A stretch of 8,954 bases of DNA from contig JAUXFA010000030.1 in the NCBI GenBank assembly GCA_030620285.1, positions 1-8,954 on the forward strand, in the 5' to 3' direction. A program made the position numbers and the translations under genes. Below, in pieces: positions 1 through 7,220 of this stretch (positions are counted from its first letter, which is position 1; each line of letters begins with the position of its first letter). This stretch comes from Piscirickettsiaceae bacterium. GTDB taxonomy: Bacteria; Pseudomonadota; Gammaproteobacteria; Nitrosococcales; Methylophagaceae. Under the pieces are notes generated by a model. It had not been told where the DNA came from and did no database searches. It saw nothing but the letters and a program-made list of their open reading frames with translations.

Positions 1-33
1 AATAAAAAAGGCCATCCGAAGATAGCCTTTTTG
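1..33 (-). terminator. Rho-independent terminator of rplM-rpsI
   Basis: Read on the minus strand, the arms at 32-25 (AAAAAGGC) and 12-5 (GCCTTTTT) pair. A U-G wobble (24/13) and an inner ATC/GAT pair extend this to a 12-pair stem closed by a C(UUCG)G tetraloop, an especially stable loop. A run of T follows directly. It begins 22 bases after the rpsI stop codon, the expected place for the operon's end. Confidence 0.92.
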
Positions 34-54
34 AAATACAAATGTATTTGAGTT

Positions 55-447
55 TTAACGTTTTGAGAATTGAGGACGTTTACGCGCTTTATGTAAACCA
101 ATTTTCTTACGTTCAACAGCACGAGCATCACGAGTAATGAAGCCTGCCTTACGTAATTCTGATTTCAATTCACCATCATATTCAACTAACGCACGACTGA
201 TGCCATGGCGAATCGCACCAGCTTGACCATTGTTACCCCCGCCGCGAACAGTAATGTTTAGGTCAACTTTATTGAGCATGTCAACTAATTCAAGCGGCTG
301 ACGAACAACCATACGAGAAGTTTCACGACCGAAATAATCTTCCAGTGAACGTGTATTAATAGTTAGGTTACCGCTGCCAGCTTTCATGAAAACACGAGCT
401 GTTGAGCTTTTGCGACGACCTGTAGCGTAATATGTATCTGCTGCCAT
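55..447 (-). CDS. rpsI: 30S ribosomal protein S9
   Basis: This is S9 (uS9) of the small ribosomal subunit head. Its long basic C-terminal tail reaches toward the P-site tRNA. At 130 residues it has the standard bacterial length. Visible family marks are [10 protein letters not shown] (10-19), the glycine-rich [19 protein letters not shown] (69-87), and the highly basic end with [11 protein letters not shown], including the conserved terminal Lys-Arg. The start is ATG with GGAAA at 457-453 as ribosome binding site. It lies 12 bases after the rplM stop, the universal L13-S9 gene order, so the two are co-transcribed and probably translationally linked. A terminator follows. Nothing in the protein is unusual. 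Confidence 0.98.
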   Translation of the reverse strand: MAADTYYATGRRKSSTARVFMKAGSGNLTINTRSLEDYFGRETSRMVVRQPLELVDMLNKVDLNITVRGGGNNGQAGAIRHGISRALVEYDGELKSELRKAGFITRDARAVERKKIGLHKARKRPQFSKR

Positions 448-459
448 GATAGTTTCCGT

Positions 460-894
460 TTAGATTTCCAGCACTTTAGGCTGTTGGGCTGTATGAGGGT
501 GATCTGCGCCAGCATAAACTTTCAGTTTATTGAACATGGTGCGACCCAATGAATTCTTTGGCAACATACCTTTTACGGCTGATTTGATAACGCGATCTGG
601 TGCTTTATCTAGTTGCTTTTCAAGAGTGATAGATTTGATACCACCGATATAACCTGTGTGGTGGTAATAAATTTTATTTTTCAATTTATTACCAGTTACA
701 CGTAGTTTCTCTGCATTGATAACGACAATATAGTCACCGGTATCAACGTGAGGCGTATAAATAGTCTTATGTTTGCCACGCAAACGACGTGCAATTTCAG
801 TTGCCATACGGCCTAGTGTTTTGCCATCGGCATCAACGACGAACCAGTCACGACGAACTTCTGCTGGTTTTGCACTTAATGTTGTTGTTTTCAT
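460..894 (-). CDS. rplM: 50S ribosomal protein L13
   Basis: This is L13 (uL13), an early-assembling protein of the large subunit that binds 23S rRNA. From the ATG at 894-892 it has 144 residues; E. coli L13 has 142. Marks include [16 protein letters not shown] (14-29), [10 protein letters not shown] (46-55 region), the [12 protein letters not shown] block (76-87), [12 protein letters not shown] (107-118) and [14 protein letters not shown] near the C-terminus. The frame stays open to a TTG at 924, adding 10 residues with no L13 similarity that would cover the leader hairpin and the AGGAG ribosome binding site (910-906), so I chose the inner ATG. In E. coli L13 is reported to repress its own operon, and the leader here is structured. 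It is co-transcribed with rpsI. Confidence 0.97.
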   Translation of the reverse strand: MKTTTLSAKPAEVRRDWFVVDADGKTLGRMATEIARRLRGKHKTIYTPHVDTGDYIVVINAEKLRVTGNKLKNKIYYHHTGYIGGIKSITLEKQLDKAPDRVIKSAVKGMLPKNSLGRTMFNKLKVYAGADHPHTAQQPKVLEI

Positions 895-895
895 T

Positions 896-928
896 CCGCG
901 GGTTGCTCCTGAAAAATTACGCAAGCGG
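896..928 (-). promoter_or_regulatory. Structured rplM leader with Shine-Dalgarno in the loop
   Basis: On the minus-strand transcript CCGC (928-925) can pair with GCGG (899-896), and TTGC (924-921) with GCAA (906-903), leaving CCC (902-900) as a bulge. The 14-base loop (920-907) holds AGGA of the Shine-Dalgarno AGGAG, and the start codon comes one base after the stem. Unfolded, the Shine-Dalgarno is 11 bases from the ATG, longer than usual. The stem would shorten that distance. This fits an autogenous translational control site for L13, but the folding is by eye and the control role is inferred from E. coli. Confidence 0.55.
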
Positions 929-946
929 GTTCAAATAAGAGGGGGA

Positions 947-975
947 ATTCTACGCGGGCAGCTAGTGGCTGTCAA
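947..975 (-). promoter_or_regulatory. Sigma-70 promoter of rplM-rpsI
   Basis: Minus strand: a perfect -35 TTGACA (975-970), exactly 17 bases of spacer, and -10 TAGAAT (952-947). A C-rich discriminator (945-941) follows, of the sort seen at growth-rate and stringently controlled promoters. Transcription would begin near 940-936, giving a leader of about 45 bases. It lies wholly within the uppP-rplM gap, so the ribosomal pair need not depend on uppP transcription. The -35 is bracketed by a CTAGTG/CACTAG inverted repeat (962-967 and 983-988). Confidence 0.8.
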
Positions 976-984
976 CTACATTCA

Positions 985-1782
985 CTAGATAAATAGCCAG
1001 ACAAGTATAGCACCCAAGATAAGGCGGTATATAACAAAAGGCCACATCCCTATTTTTTCAAGTAACTTCAGAAAGACGTGGATACAGATGAAGGCGGTCA
1101 GTGCTGATAATGCTGCTCCGACAAAGATAGCAAACCAGTCTGTGTCGAGTTTGGATTGCATGAGTTCGACAGTTTTGAGGCTGCCAGCAAGAAAGATTAC
1201 TGGGATCGATAATAAAAAAGAAAAACGAGCAGCGGCTTGGCGACTCAGACCTAGGATTAAACCGGCGGTCATGGTGATTCCTGAACGGGATGTACCGGGA
1301 ACTAAGGCAACAGCTTGAGCAATACCGACAATAAACACATCTTGCCAAGTGAGTTGATGTTCAGTGCGAAGTCGTTTCCCTTGCCAATCGGCCCAGCCAA
1401 GTAATAAGCCAAAGATAATGGTGGTTACGGCAATGACTAATGGGCTGCGCAAAGAGCTTTCAATAAAATCACCTAGTAACAAACCTGCTAAGCCAACAGG
1501 AATAGTGCCAAATAATACTGCCCAAGCCAGTTTACTATCACCAATAAGTTGGCGTTTTATAAGCGATTGCAGCCAGTCATTAAATAGGATAACTAAGGTA
1601 TGGCGGAAATAAATAACCACCGCAGCGAGGGTGCCTACATGCACTGCCACATCAAATGCTAAACCTTGATCTTGCCAGCCGGTAATAATCGGCAACAAGA
1701 TAAGGTGTGCTGAACTTGAGATCGGCAAGAACTCAGTCAGACCTTGCAGAATAGCAAGGGCAATAATTTGAAATAGATCCAT
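985..1782 (-). CDS. uppP: Undecaprenyl-diphosphatase (UppP/BacA family)
   Basis: This inner-membrane enzyme dephosphorylates undecaprenyl pyrophosphate to recycle the lipid carrier for peptidoglycan and surface polysaccharides. Overproduction gives bacitracin resistance in other species. It has 265 residues, a normal length, and is almost wholly hydrophobic with multiple membrane segments. Signatures are QGLTEFLPISSSAHL (13-27, Glu17 and His26) and VPGTSRSGIT (161-170, Arg166), the two catalytic motifs of the family. Where E. coli BacA has its first motif Glu (Glu17 there), this protein has Gln13, as do many proteobacterial members. It starts at ATG with only a weak Shine-Dalgarno. It lies 90 bases upstream of rplM in the same direction and has no clear terminator of its own, so read-through into rplM is possible. 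Confidence 0.95.
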   Translation of the reverse strand: MDLFQIIALAILQGLTEFLPISSSAHLILLPIITGWQDQGLAFDVAVHVGTLAAVVIYFRHTLVILFNDWLQSLIKRQLIGDSKLAWAVLFGTIPVGLAGLLLGDFIESSLRSPLVIAVTTIIFGLLLGWADWQGKRLRTEHQLTWQDVFIVGIAQAVALVPGTSRSGITMTAGLILGLSRQAAARFSFLLSIPVIFLAGSLKTVELMQSKLDTDWFAIFVGAALSALTAFICIHVFLKLLEKIGMWPFVIYRLILGAILVWLFI

Positions 1783-1823
1783 TATTTAGTCTTAAGCTGT
1801 AAGGGTTTGTATTTTAGCCGCAT

Positions 1824-1829
1824 ATTATA
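1824..1829 (-). promoter_or_regulatory. Possible -10 element for uppP
   Basis: The minus strand has a perfect TATAAT here, 42 bases upstream of the uppP ATG in the divergent gap 1783-1887. No convincing -35 sits at 16-18 bases; the nearest TTGACA-like hexamer is about 20 bases away. The site rests on the hexamer and its position only. Confidence 0.4.
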
Positions 1830-1840
1830 GTGTAGCTTCG

Positions 1841-1849
1841 TGATAAAAT
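1841..1849 (+). promoter_or_regulatory. Possible extended -10 promoter for the DUF3683 oxidoreductase
   Basis: TGATAAAAT is an extended -10 (TGn followed by TAAAAT, 5/6 of consensus), 38 bases upstream of the ATG at 1888. The expected -35 position is poor, which an extended -10 can tolerate. It lies back to back with the uppP -10, so the two promoters overlap and could influence each other. Confidence 0.4.
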
Positions 1850-1887
1850 TGTCGCATTGATCTTAAACCAACATTATTCAGAAGAAC

Positions 1888-4800
1888 ATGCCCAACCGAA
1901 TTCGTGAGATACCTTACAACTATACTTCTTTTTCCGACCGAGAAATTGTTATTCGCTACTTGGGTGAAGCAATGTGGGATGTCGTACAAGAGTTACGTGG
2001 CCAACGCAAGACGGGTCGTAGTGCAAAAATGTTATTTGAAGTGTTGGGAGACATGTGGGTTATTTCACGTAATCCCTTTATTCAAGATGATTTGGTGGAG
2101 AATAATAAACGTTGGGAATCATTACGACATGCACTACATCATCGTTTAGATCAGATCCGTGAACGGGCGGAGAAAAACGATAATCAATTAGCATTAAAGC
2201 TTGAATCTACTGCTCGTGAAGCGGTCATTCAATTTGAACATGAACTATTAAATATTGCTGAACGTCGCCGTAAAGTGATGCAGCGTTTAAGCAAAGCGAC
2301 TAAAAAACATAATGTCCAGTTTGATGGTTTAGCGCGTGTTTCTCATGTAACTGATGCGACAGATTGGCGGGTTGAATATCCGTTAGCCGTGGCAACACCT
2401 GATAGCGAAAAAGAAATGGCGGCAGTTGTTGCCGCTTCAATTAAATTAGGTTTGACGGTTATTCCGCGTGGTGGTGGTACCGGTTATACCGGCGGTGCTA
2501 TACCACTGACTTCTGAAAGTATTGTGATCAATACCGAGAAGCTAGAAGGTTTAGGTGAGGTGGTTTACCGCACACTACCAGGACGTGAAGGCGAAGTGGC
2601 GACAGTGCGTGCTGAAGCAGGCGTGGTGACTCGTCGAGTATCAGATTTAGCCAATAAAAATGGCTTAGTATTTGCGGTTGATCCGACCTCACAAGATGCC
2701 TCAACTATTGGCGGTAATATCGCTATGAATGCTGGCGGCAAAAAGGCGGTTATGTGGGGGACGACTCTAGATAATCTAGTGTCATGGCGAATGGTGACCC
2801 CTGATGCACAGTGGTTAGAAGTCGAAAGACTCAACCACAATCTGGGAAAAATCCATGATGTTGAAATGGCAGAGTTTCGCATTACCCGTTATCAACCCGA
2901 TGGTATTAATCCTATTGGTGAACCTGAAACGATTGCCATTCCTGCAAAAGAACTGCGAAAAACAGGATTGGGTAAAGATGTCACCAATAAATTTTTAGGC
3001 GGCTTACCAGGCATTCAGAAAGAAGGCTGTGATGGTTTGATTACCTCTGGTGTCTTTGTTTTGCACCGGATGGCAACATTCACCCGGACTGTTTGTTTAG
3101 AATTTTTTGGTAATGATTTAAGCAAAGCCGTACCCGCTATTGTTGAAACTAAAGATACCTTGGATAACAATTCAGGCATTATCTTAGCGGGGATGGAACA
3201 CTTAGATGAACGTTATGTGAAAGCGGTTGATTATACCACTAAAGCCCCCCGTTCTGTATTGCCCAAAATGGTGTTGTTGATTGATATCGCTGGTGATGAT
3301 GAAGATGTTGTTGCTGCGGCCTGTAGTGAAATTGTTCATTTAGCCAATGTCCGTGATGGTGAAGGTTTTATTGCTGTCAGCGCTGAAGCTCGCAAACGTT
3401 TTTGGGCTGATCGTGCTCGAACGGCAGCTATTGCTAAACATACCAATGCCTTCAAAATTAATGAAGATGTGGTGATTCCACTTGATCGCTTGTCGGAATA
3501 TAACGATGGCATTGAGAAGATCAATATTGAGCAATCTACTCGTAACAAATTACAAATGGCGGATGCTGTTTGCACTTATTTATCGAATCAGCCTCAAGAA
3601 CTGAAACAGCATGATGCTGATATTGATGAAAGTGCTGAAAATGATGCCATTATGCAATCCAAAATTGACGCTGCCTGTCAGTTGCTCGACGAGGTACGTA
3701 CAGGTTGGACTGAAGTATTAAATAATTTTGATAGTCTAGCTAAAGATAAATTGGAATTATTGCCAGCAGAGATCCATGACCGTATTAATGATAGCGATAC
3801 TTTATTTAGCGTGTTACAGCGGCGTGATTTACGTATTTCATATCGACAACAAGTTGAAAAGCCATTAAAAAAATTATTCCAAGGACATGATTTGGAGGCT
3901 TTGCGAAATAAGCTTGATACTATTCATAGCGAACATCGTTCTAGCCGTTTGTTTGTTGCATTGCATATGCATGCTGGCGATGGCAATGTGCATACCAATA
4001 TTCCGGTTAATTCAAATGACTACGGCATGATGCATGAAGCTGAAAGCATCGTAGATGAAGTCATGATCTTGGCTGAACGCTTAGGCGGTGTTATTTCAGG
4101 TGAACATGGTATTGGTTTGACCAAAATGAAATATCTGGATCAGGCAACGATTGATGCTTTTTCCGATTACAAACAACAGGTCGATCCTAATGGTCACTTT
4201 AATGCTGGTAAATTATTATCAGGTTCTGGATTAGAAAAGGCTTACACACCATCACTACGGTTATTGCAACAAGAAGCGTTAATTCTTGAAGCAAGTGAAT
4301 TGAATGATGTTAATAATGATATTAAAGACTGTTTACGTTGTGGTAAATGTAAGCCTGAATGTACGACCCATGTGCCAAGAGCCAATTTATTATATTCACC
4401 GCGTAATAAGATCTTAGCAACGGGTTTGATTATGGAAGCGTTCTTATATGAAGAACAAACCCGACGTGGTATTTCGGTTCGTCATTTTGAAGAAATGAAT
4501 GACGTGGCAGATCATTGCACCGTTTGTCACCGATGCTTGAATCCATGTCCAGTGAATATTGATTTTGGTGATGTTTCGGTTAAATTACGAGCCATTCTAA
4601 AAAATCAGGGTAAACGCCATTTTAATATTGGTACTTGGACTTCGATGGCTTACTTAAATGCCACCGATCCTTTAACTGTAAAAATTATGCGTAAAAGCAT
4701 GATTGAATGGGGCTATAAAGGCCAACGACTGGCACATAATATTGGTAAATATCTGGGTTTGTTGGGCAATAAGAAGAAGCGACCATTACCGACAACAGGT

Positions 4801-5742
4801 AAAACACCAGTTATTGAACAAGTTGTTCACTTTATGAAAAAACCAATGCCTGCCGGTCTGCCATCACAAACTACCCGGGCGATGTTAGGTGTTGAAGATG
4901 ACAAGATGATTCCTATCCTGCGGGATGTGAATAAAATAACAGAGGAATCTGATGCGGTATTTTATTTCCCCGGTTGTGGTTCAGAACGTTTATTTAGTCA
5001 AGTAGGTTTAGCAACATTAGCAATGTTATATGAGGTGGGTGCTGAAACGGTATTGCCCCCCGGTTATTTATGTTGTGGTTATCCGCAAGCAGCCAGTGGT
5101 GATACGGACAAAGGTCAAGCGATTTCAACAGCGAATCAAGTGCTATTCCATCGATTAGCTAATACTTTGAACTATATGGATATCAAGACCGTTATTGTGT
5201 CTTGTGGTACCTGTATGGATCAGCTATTGAAGTATCAATTTGAAGCAATTTTCCCAGGTTGTCGCTTATTAGATATTCATGAATATTTGATGGAAAAAGG
5301 CGTCAAGATGGAAGGAGTCGATGGGGTGCAATATCTCTATCATGAGCCTTGTCATACACCGATGAAAACCTACCAATCCACCGAAGTTGCCGCGACACTA
5401 TTGGGCCAAGAAGTCACTTTAAATGATCGCTGTTGTGGTGAGTCAGGTTCTTTTGCTGTTGCACGACCTGATATTGCAACGCAAGTACGTTTTCGAAAAG
5501 AAGAAGAAATCACCCAAGGTATTGTTGAATTAACAGGTGATAAAAAAGCAGTGAATGGCAATGTGAAGATGTTGACTTCATGCCCTGCTTGTCAGCAAGG
5601 TTTAGAACGTTACAGTGAAGATACTGGTATTGAAACGGATTATATTGTGGTGGAAGTCGCCAATCATATTTTAGGTGAACATTGGCAGCCTAAGTTTATT
5701 GAAAATGTGAAAGAAGGCGGAATTGAGCGAGTACTGCTATAG
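1888..5742 (+). CDS. DUF3683-type fused FAD/4Fe-4S oxidoreductase (D-2-hydroxyacid dehydrogenase-like)
   Basis: This is a 1284-residue protein that looks like glycolate oxidase subunits GlcD and GlcF joined, with an extra N-terminal domain. In order: a DUF3400/DUF3683-like helical region (about 1-150); a PCMH-type FAD domain with [11 protein letters not shown] (193-203) and [20 protein letters not shown] (265-284); a FAD-oxidase C-terminal domain with [10 protein letters not shown] (693-702) and [11 protein letters not shown] (733-743); two 4Fe-4S motifs (Cys815/818/821/825 and Cys877/880/883/887); and two CCG domains (Cys1030, CC1062-1063, Cys1106/1109; Cys1155, CC1182-1183, Cys1232/1235). 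All expected cysteines are present. Relatives oxidise D-lactate, glycolate or D-2-hydroxyglutarate and pass electrons through Fe-S clusters to the quinone pool. The substrate here cannot be read from sequence. No signal peptide or membrane helix is seen, so it is cytosolic or peripheral. The conserved N-terminus supports this ATG, with AGAAG at 1880-1884. Confidence 0.93.
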   Translation: MPNRIREIPYNYTSFSDREIVIRYLGEAMWDVVQELRGQRKTGRSAKMLFEVLGDMWVISRNPFIQDDLVENNKRWESLRHALHHRLDQIRERAEKNDNQLALKLESTAREAVIQFEHELLNIAERRRKVMQRLSKATKKHNVQFDGLARVSHVTDATDWRVEYPLAVATPDSEKEMAAVVAASIKLGLTVIPRGGGTGYTGGAIPLTSESIVINTEKLEGLGEVVYRTLPGREGEVATVRAEAGVVTRRVSDLANKNGLVFAVDPTSQDASTIGGNIAMNAGGKKAVMWGTTLDNLVSWRMVTPDAQWLEVERLNHNLGKIHDVEMAEFRITRYQPDGINPIGEPETIAIPAKELRKTGLGKDVTNKFLGGLPGIQKEGCDGLITSGVFVLHRMATFTRTVCLEFFGNDLSKAVPAIVETKDTLDNNSGIILAGMEHLDERYVKAVDYTTKAPRSVLPKMVLLIDIAGDDEDVVAAACSEIVHLANVRDGEGFIAVSAEARKRFWADRARTAAIAKHTNAFKINEDVVIPLDRLSEYNDGIEKINIEQSTRNKLQMADAVCTYLSNQPQELKQHDADIDESAENDAIMQSKIDAACQLLDEVRTGWTEVLNNFDSLAKDKLELLPAEIHDRINDSDTLFSVLQRRDLRISYRQQVEKPLKKLFQGHDLEALRNKLDTIHSEHRSSRLFVALHMHAGDGNVHTNIPVNSNDYGMMHEAESIVDEVMILAERLGGVISGEHGIGLTKMKYLDQATIDAFSDYKQQVDPNGHFNAGKLLSGSGLEKAYTPSLRLLQQEALILEASELNDVNNDIKDCLRCGKCKPECTTHVPRANLLYSPRNKILATGLIMEAFLYEEQTRRGISVRHFEEMNDVADHCTVCHRCLNPCPVNIDFGDVSVKLRAILKNQGKRHFNIGTWTSMAYLNATDPLTVKIMRKSMIEWGYKGQRLAHNIGKYLGLLGNKKKRPLPTTGKTPVIEQVVHFMKKPMPAGLPSQTTRAMLGVEDDKMIPILRDVNKITEESDAVFYFPGCGSERLFSQVGLATLAMLYEVGAETVLPPGYLCCGYPQAASGDTDKGQAISTANQVLFHRLANTLNYMDIKTVIVSCGTCMDQLLKYQFEAIFPGCRLLDIHEYLMEKGVKMEGVDGVQYLYHEPCHTPMKTYQSTEVAATLLGQEVTLNDRCCGESGSFAVARPDIATQVRFRKEEEITQGIVELTGDKKAVNGNVKMLTSCPACQQGLERYSEDTGIETDYIVVEVANHILGEHWQPKFIENVKEGGIERVLL
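5594..5617 (+). repeat. Direct repeat, copy 1 (inside the oxidoreductase gene)
   Basis: This 24-base stretch encodes part of QQGLERYSE, after the last cysteine pair of the second CCG domain. It recurs at 6150-6173 with one difference (G5600 versus A6156). It lies 125 bases before the stop codon. The coding tail beyond it is intact and ends in GIERVLL, which is typical of the family, so this copy is the functional one. Confidence 0.9.
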
Positions 5743-5764
5743 CAAACATTATTGAGGGAAATCC

Positions 5765-6127
5765 ATGATTAAGGATAAATGGTTTGATTTGGATTATGAA
5801 GATGCTGATGACAGTAGGGGTACACGTAGTCCTGTTGTGTTATATGCATCAAAAAGTGGTTTGACCTCATTAGTTGAGGAGCTAAAAAGGATTGATGAGT
5901 TGCAAAAGGATGGTAGGCATCTAATTGATGTTGAAGGTGTCGACAAAATATTTGATGTTCCCTTTACCCATATTGAAATAGCAAACTCGCCATTAGAGTC
6001 TGGTTCTTCTACTGAAGATGATGATAATTGGAAAAAAATATTTACAATTTTTGGTGTGGTTATTTTTGTAATTGGTTTTTTATCTATTTATGGAATTGTA
6101 AGATTGTTTATGGATTTAATTGCTTAA
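5765..6127 (+). CDS. Unknown 120-residue protein with a C-terminal membrane anchor
   Basis: I do not recognise a family. The first 90 residues are soluble and acidic (WFDLDYEDADDS near the start, STEDDDNW at 82-89), with predicted helix around 34-48 and a short segment FDVPFTHIEI (63-72). Residues about 91-115 form one hydrophobic helix, giving a tail-anchored layout with the N-terminus probably in the cytosol and no signal peptide. It starts 22 bases after the oxidoreductase stop with a good GAGGGAAA ribosome binding site, so it is probably co-transcribed. The 3' third is very AT-rich, more than its neighbours. Together with the direct repeats at 5594-5617 and 6150-6173 that bracket it, this suggests a later addition. 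It could be an accessory anchor for the oxidoreductase or an unrelated small membrane protein. Confidence 0.75.
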   Translation: MIKDKWFDLDYEDADDSRGTRSPVVLYASKSGLTSLVEELKRIDELQKDGRHLIDVEGVDKIFDVPFTHIEIANSPLESGSSTEDDDNWKKIFTIFGVVIFVIGFLSIYGIVRLFMDLIA

Positions 6128-6136
6128 GCAATTAAA
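6115..6136. repeat. 22-base perfect palindrome over the stop codon
   Basis: TTTAATTGCTT is followed directly by its exact complement AAGCAATTAAA, and the stop codon of the 120-residue protein (6125-6127) is in the centre. It lies between two convergent genes, so it could slow transcription from both sides. The stem is AT-rich and has no following T run, so I do not call it a proven terminator. Confidence 0.6.
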
Positions 6137-6149
6137 AATGATCATCACT

Positions 6150-6173
6150 AGCAAGATTTAGAACGTTACAGTG
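6150..6173 (+). pseudogene. 3' relic of the oxidoreductase gene (direct repeat, copy 2)
   Basis: This segment matches 23 of 24 bases of 5594-5617. In the same reading phase it would read QDLERYS; the Gln codon just before is now TAG, and another TAG follows after VDRFFYT. The similarity stops sharply on both sides, except for a possible short echo at 6200-6208 (ACATTAGTG) of the spacer after the real gene (ACATTATTG, 5748-5756). It is therefore a fragment, not a gene. The distance between copies is 556 bases and spans the real gene tail plus the 120-residue gene. Confidence 0.8.
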
Positions 6174-6212
6174 TGGACAGGTTCTTTTACACATAGTGGA
6201 CATTAGTGGAAT
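6173..6212. repeat. Short GTGGACA repeats
   Basis: GTGGACA occurs at 6173-6179 and 6196-6202, and GTGGAAT at 6206-6212. The last two are 10 bases apart, each preceded by TA. They fill the space between the relic and the end of the LysR gene. They may be debris of a mobile element end or simply decayed sequence. No transposase is nearby. Confidence 0.35.
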
Positions 6213-6220
6213 ATTTAGCC

Positions 6221-7105
6221 TTAAATCGACAAATGTTCGGTAAGAAAGTCTATCAATACCCTAACTCTACGCGGAAGATTACGATTGAGAGGGTAGAGAG
6301 CTGAGATTGCAGTTGGTTGTTGGTAATCTGTTAACAATAAACGAAGCGTCCCTGCATCGATATGTTTTTTGAATAAGAAGCTGGGGCCAAAACCAATACC
6401 TAAACCTTCGAGCGCCGCATTTACAATTAAATGACCATCATTACAGATTAAGTTTCCCTGCGCCTTGACCATGATTGACTCACCATTCGGCATGAGAAAT
6501 GGCCAGCTATGTTTTACTCTCGACCCACTATAAACTAAGCAGTTGTGTTGAGTGAGTTCTTCAGGAAAATTCGGTTTGCCATAGCTATCGATATATTGCT
6601 GTGAAGCCACAACCTGAAATGAACAACTTACGAGTCTTCGACTGACCAGCATAGAATCTTCAAGCTGGCCAATCCTAAGGGCTAAATCAATACCTTTCTC
6701 AACTAAATCGACAAATTCCCCACTGACCATCACATCTAAATCAATATCGGGATATTCCTGTTGGAATCTTAGCAATACTTGGCCTACATCAGTGATTATT
6801 AAACTCTGAGGTGCTGCAATACGAATTTTTCCTCGAGGATTGTTTTGGCTTTCAATTACTTCGGCTCTGGCATTATCTGCTTCAGCCATAATGAATTTGC
6901 AATGATTGTAAAAGCGAGCCCCTTCATCCGAAAGGCTTAATTTTCGTGTTGTACGGTGCAGCAATCGACTACCTAGTTTGGTCTCCAACTGTGATACTTG
7001 TTTACTCACAAAGGATTTTGAAAGTCCCAGTCGTTCCGCTGCTTCAGTAAAGCTACCAGCTTCCACCACACCAGCGAACGTTTCCATCAGTGTCAGAATA
7101 TTCAT
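6221..7105 (-). CDS. LysR-type transcriptional regulator
   Basis: This 294-residue protein has normal LysR length. The winged helix-turn-helix lies at about 1-60, with AGSFTEAAERLGLSKSFVSK (16-35) as the helix-turn-helix and the typical RLLHRTTRKLSLSDEG (47-62) wing and linker start. Residues from about 90 on form the periplasmic-binding-protein-like effector domain, starting with GKIRIAAPQSL and containing GIDLALRIGQLEDS. This pattern is that of the AaeR/CrgA-like group. It starts at ATG with AGAGG (7117-7113) seven bases upstream. It is divergent from the metallo-beta-lactamase-fold gene, 115 bases away, so that operon is the most likely target; LysR regulators usually also repress their own gene. 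The effector is unknown. It is convergent with the 120-residue gene on the other side. Confidence 0.96.
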   Translation of the reverse strand: MNILTLMETFAGVVEAGSFTEAAERLGLSKSFVSKQVSQLETKLGSRLLHRTTRKLSLSDEGARFYNHCKFIMAEADNARAEVIESQNNPRGKIRIAAPQSLIITDVGQVLLRFQQEYPDIDLDVMVSGEFVDLVEKGIDLALRIGQLEDSMLVSRRLVSCSFQVVASQQYIDSYGKPNFPEELTQHNCLVYSGSRVKHSWPFLMPNGESIMVKAQGNLICNDGHLIVNAALEGLGIGFGPSFLFKKHIDAGTLRLLLTDYQQPTAISALYPLNRNLPRRVRVLIDFLTEHLSI

Positions 7106-7119
7106 ATTGGAGCCTCTGG

Positions 7120-7136
7120 GGAAACAATAAGTTTCC
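7120..7136. promoter_or_regulatory. Perfect inverted repeat in the divergent lysR/hydrolase gap (candidate operator)
   Basis: GGAAAC (7120-7125), five bases AATAA, then GTTTCC (7131-7136). It lies 15-31 bases upstream of the LysR start codon and just before its ribosome binding site. It does not contain the classic LysR T-N11-A core. It may be an operator for autorepression, or an RNA hairpin next to the Shine-Dalgarno of the LysR transcript. The rest of the gap (7137-7210) is very AT-rich; I could not place a convincing promoter for the hydrolase gene. Confidence 0.45.
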
Positions 7137-7220
7137 GTATAGCCTATATATGATTCTAATAAATAACAATAAGATTAACTCTCTTTCACATAGAAGCAAA
7201 AATATTACAGAAGGAAGGTA

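Noticed and set aside
13..16. UppP Gln13 in place of the first Glu of the E. coli motif (residue numbers)
   Set aside because: It looked like a lost catalytic residue, but Gln at this site is common in proteobacterial UppP with the QGLTEFLP motif, so activity is not in doubt.
895..924. Ten-residue N-terminal extension of L13 from TTG at 924
   Set aside because: The extra residues do not resemble L13 and would run through the AGGAG ribosome binding site and leader hairpin. The inner ATG gives the family's normal length.
2565..2882. Minus-strand open frame inside the oxidoreductase gene
   Set aside because: It lies antisense to a strongly conserved coding region, without a ribosome binding site or recognisable protein features.
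6115..6136. Palindrome as an intrinsic terminator
   Set aside because: The symmetry is perfect, but the stem is AT-rich and no T run follows on either strand, so I list it as a repeat only.
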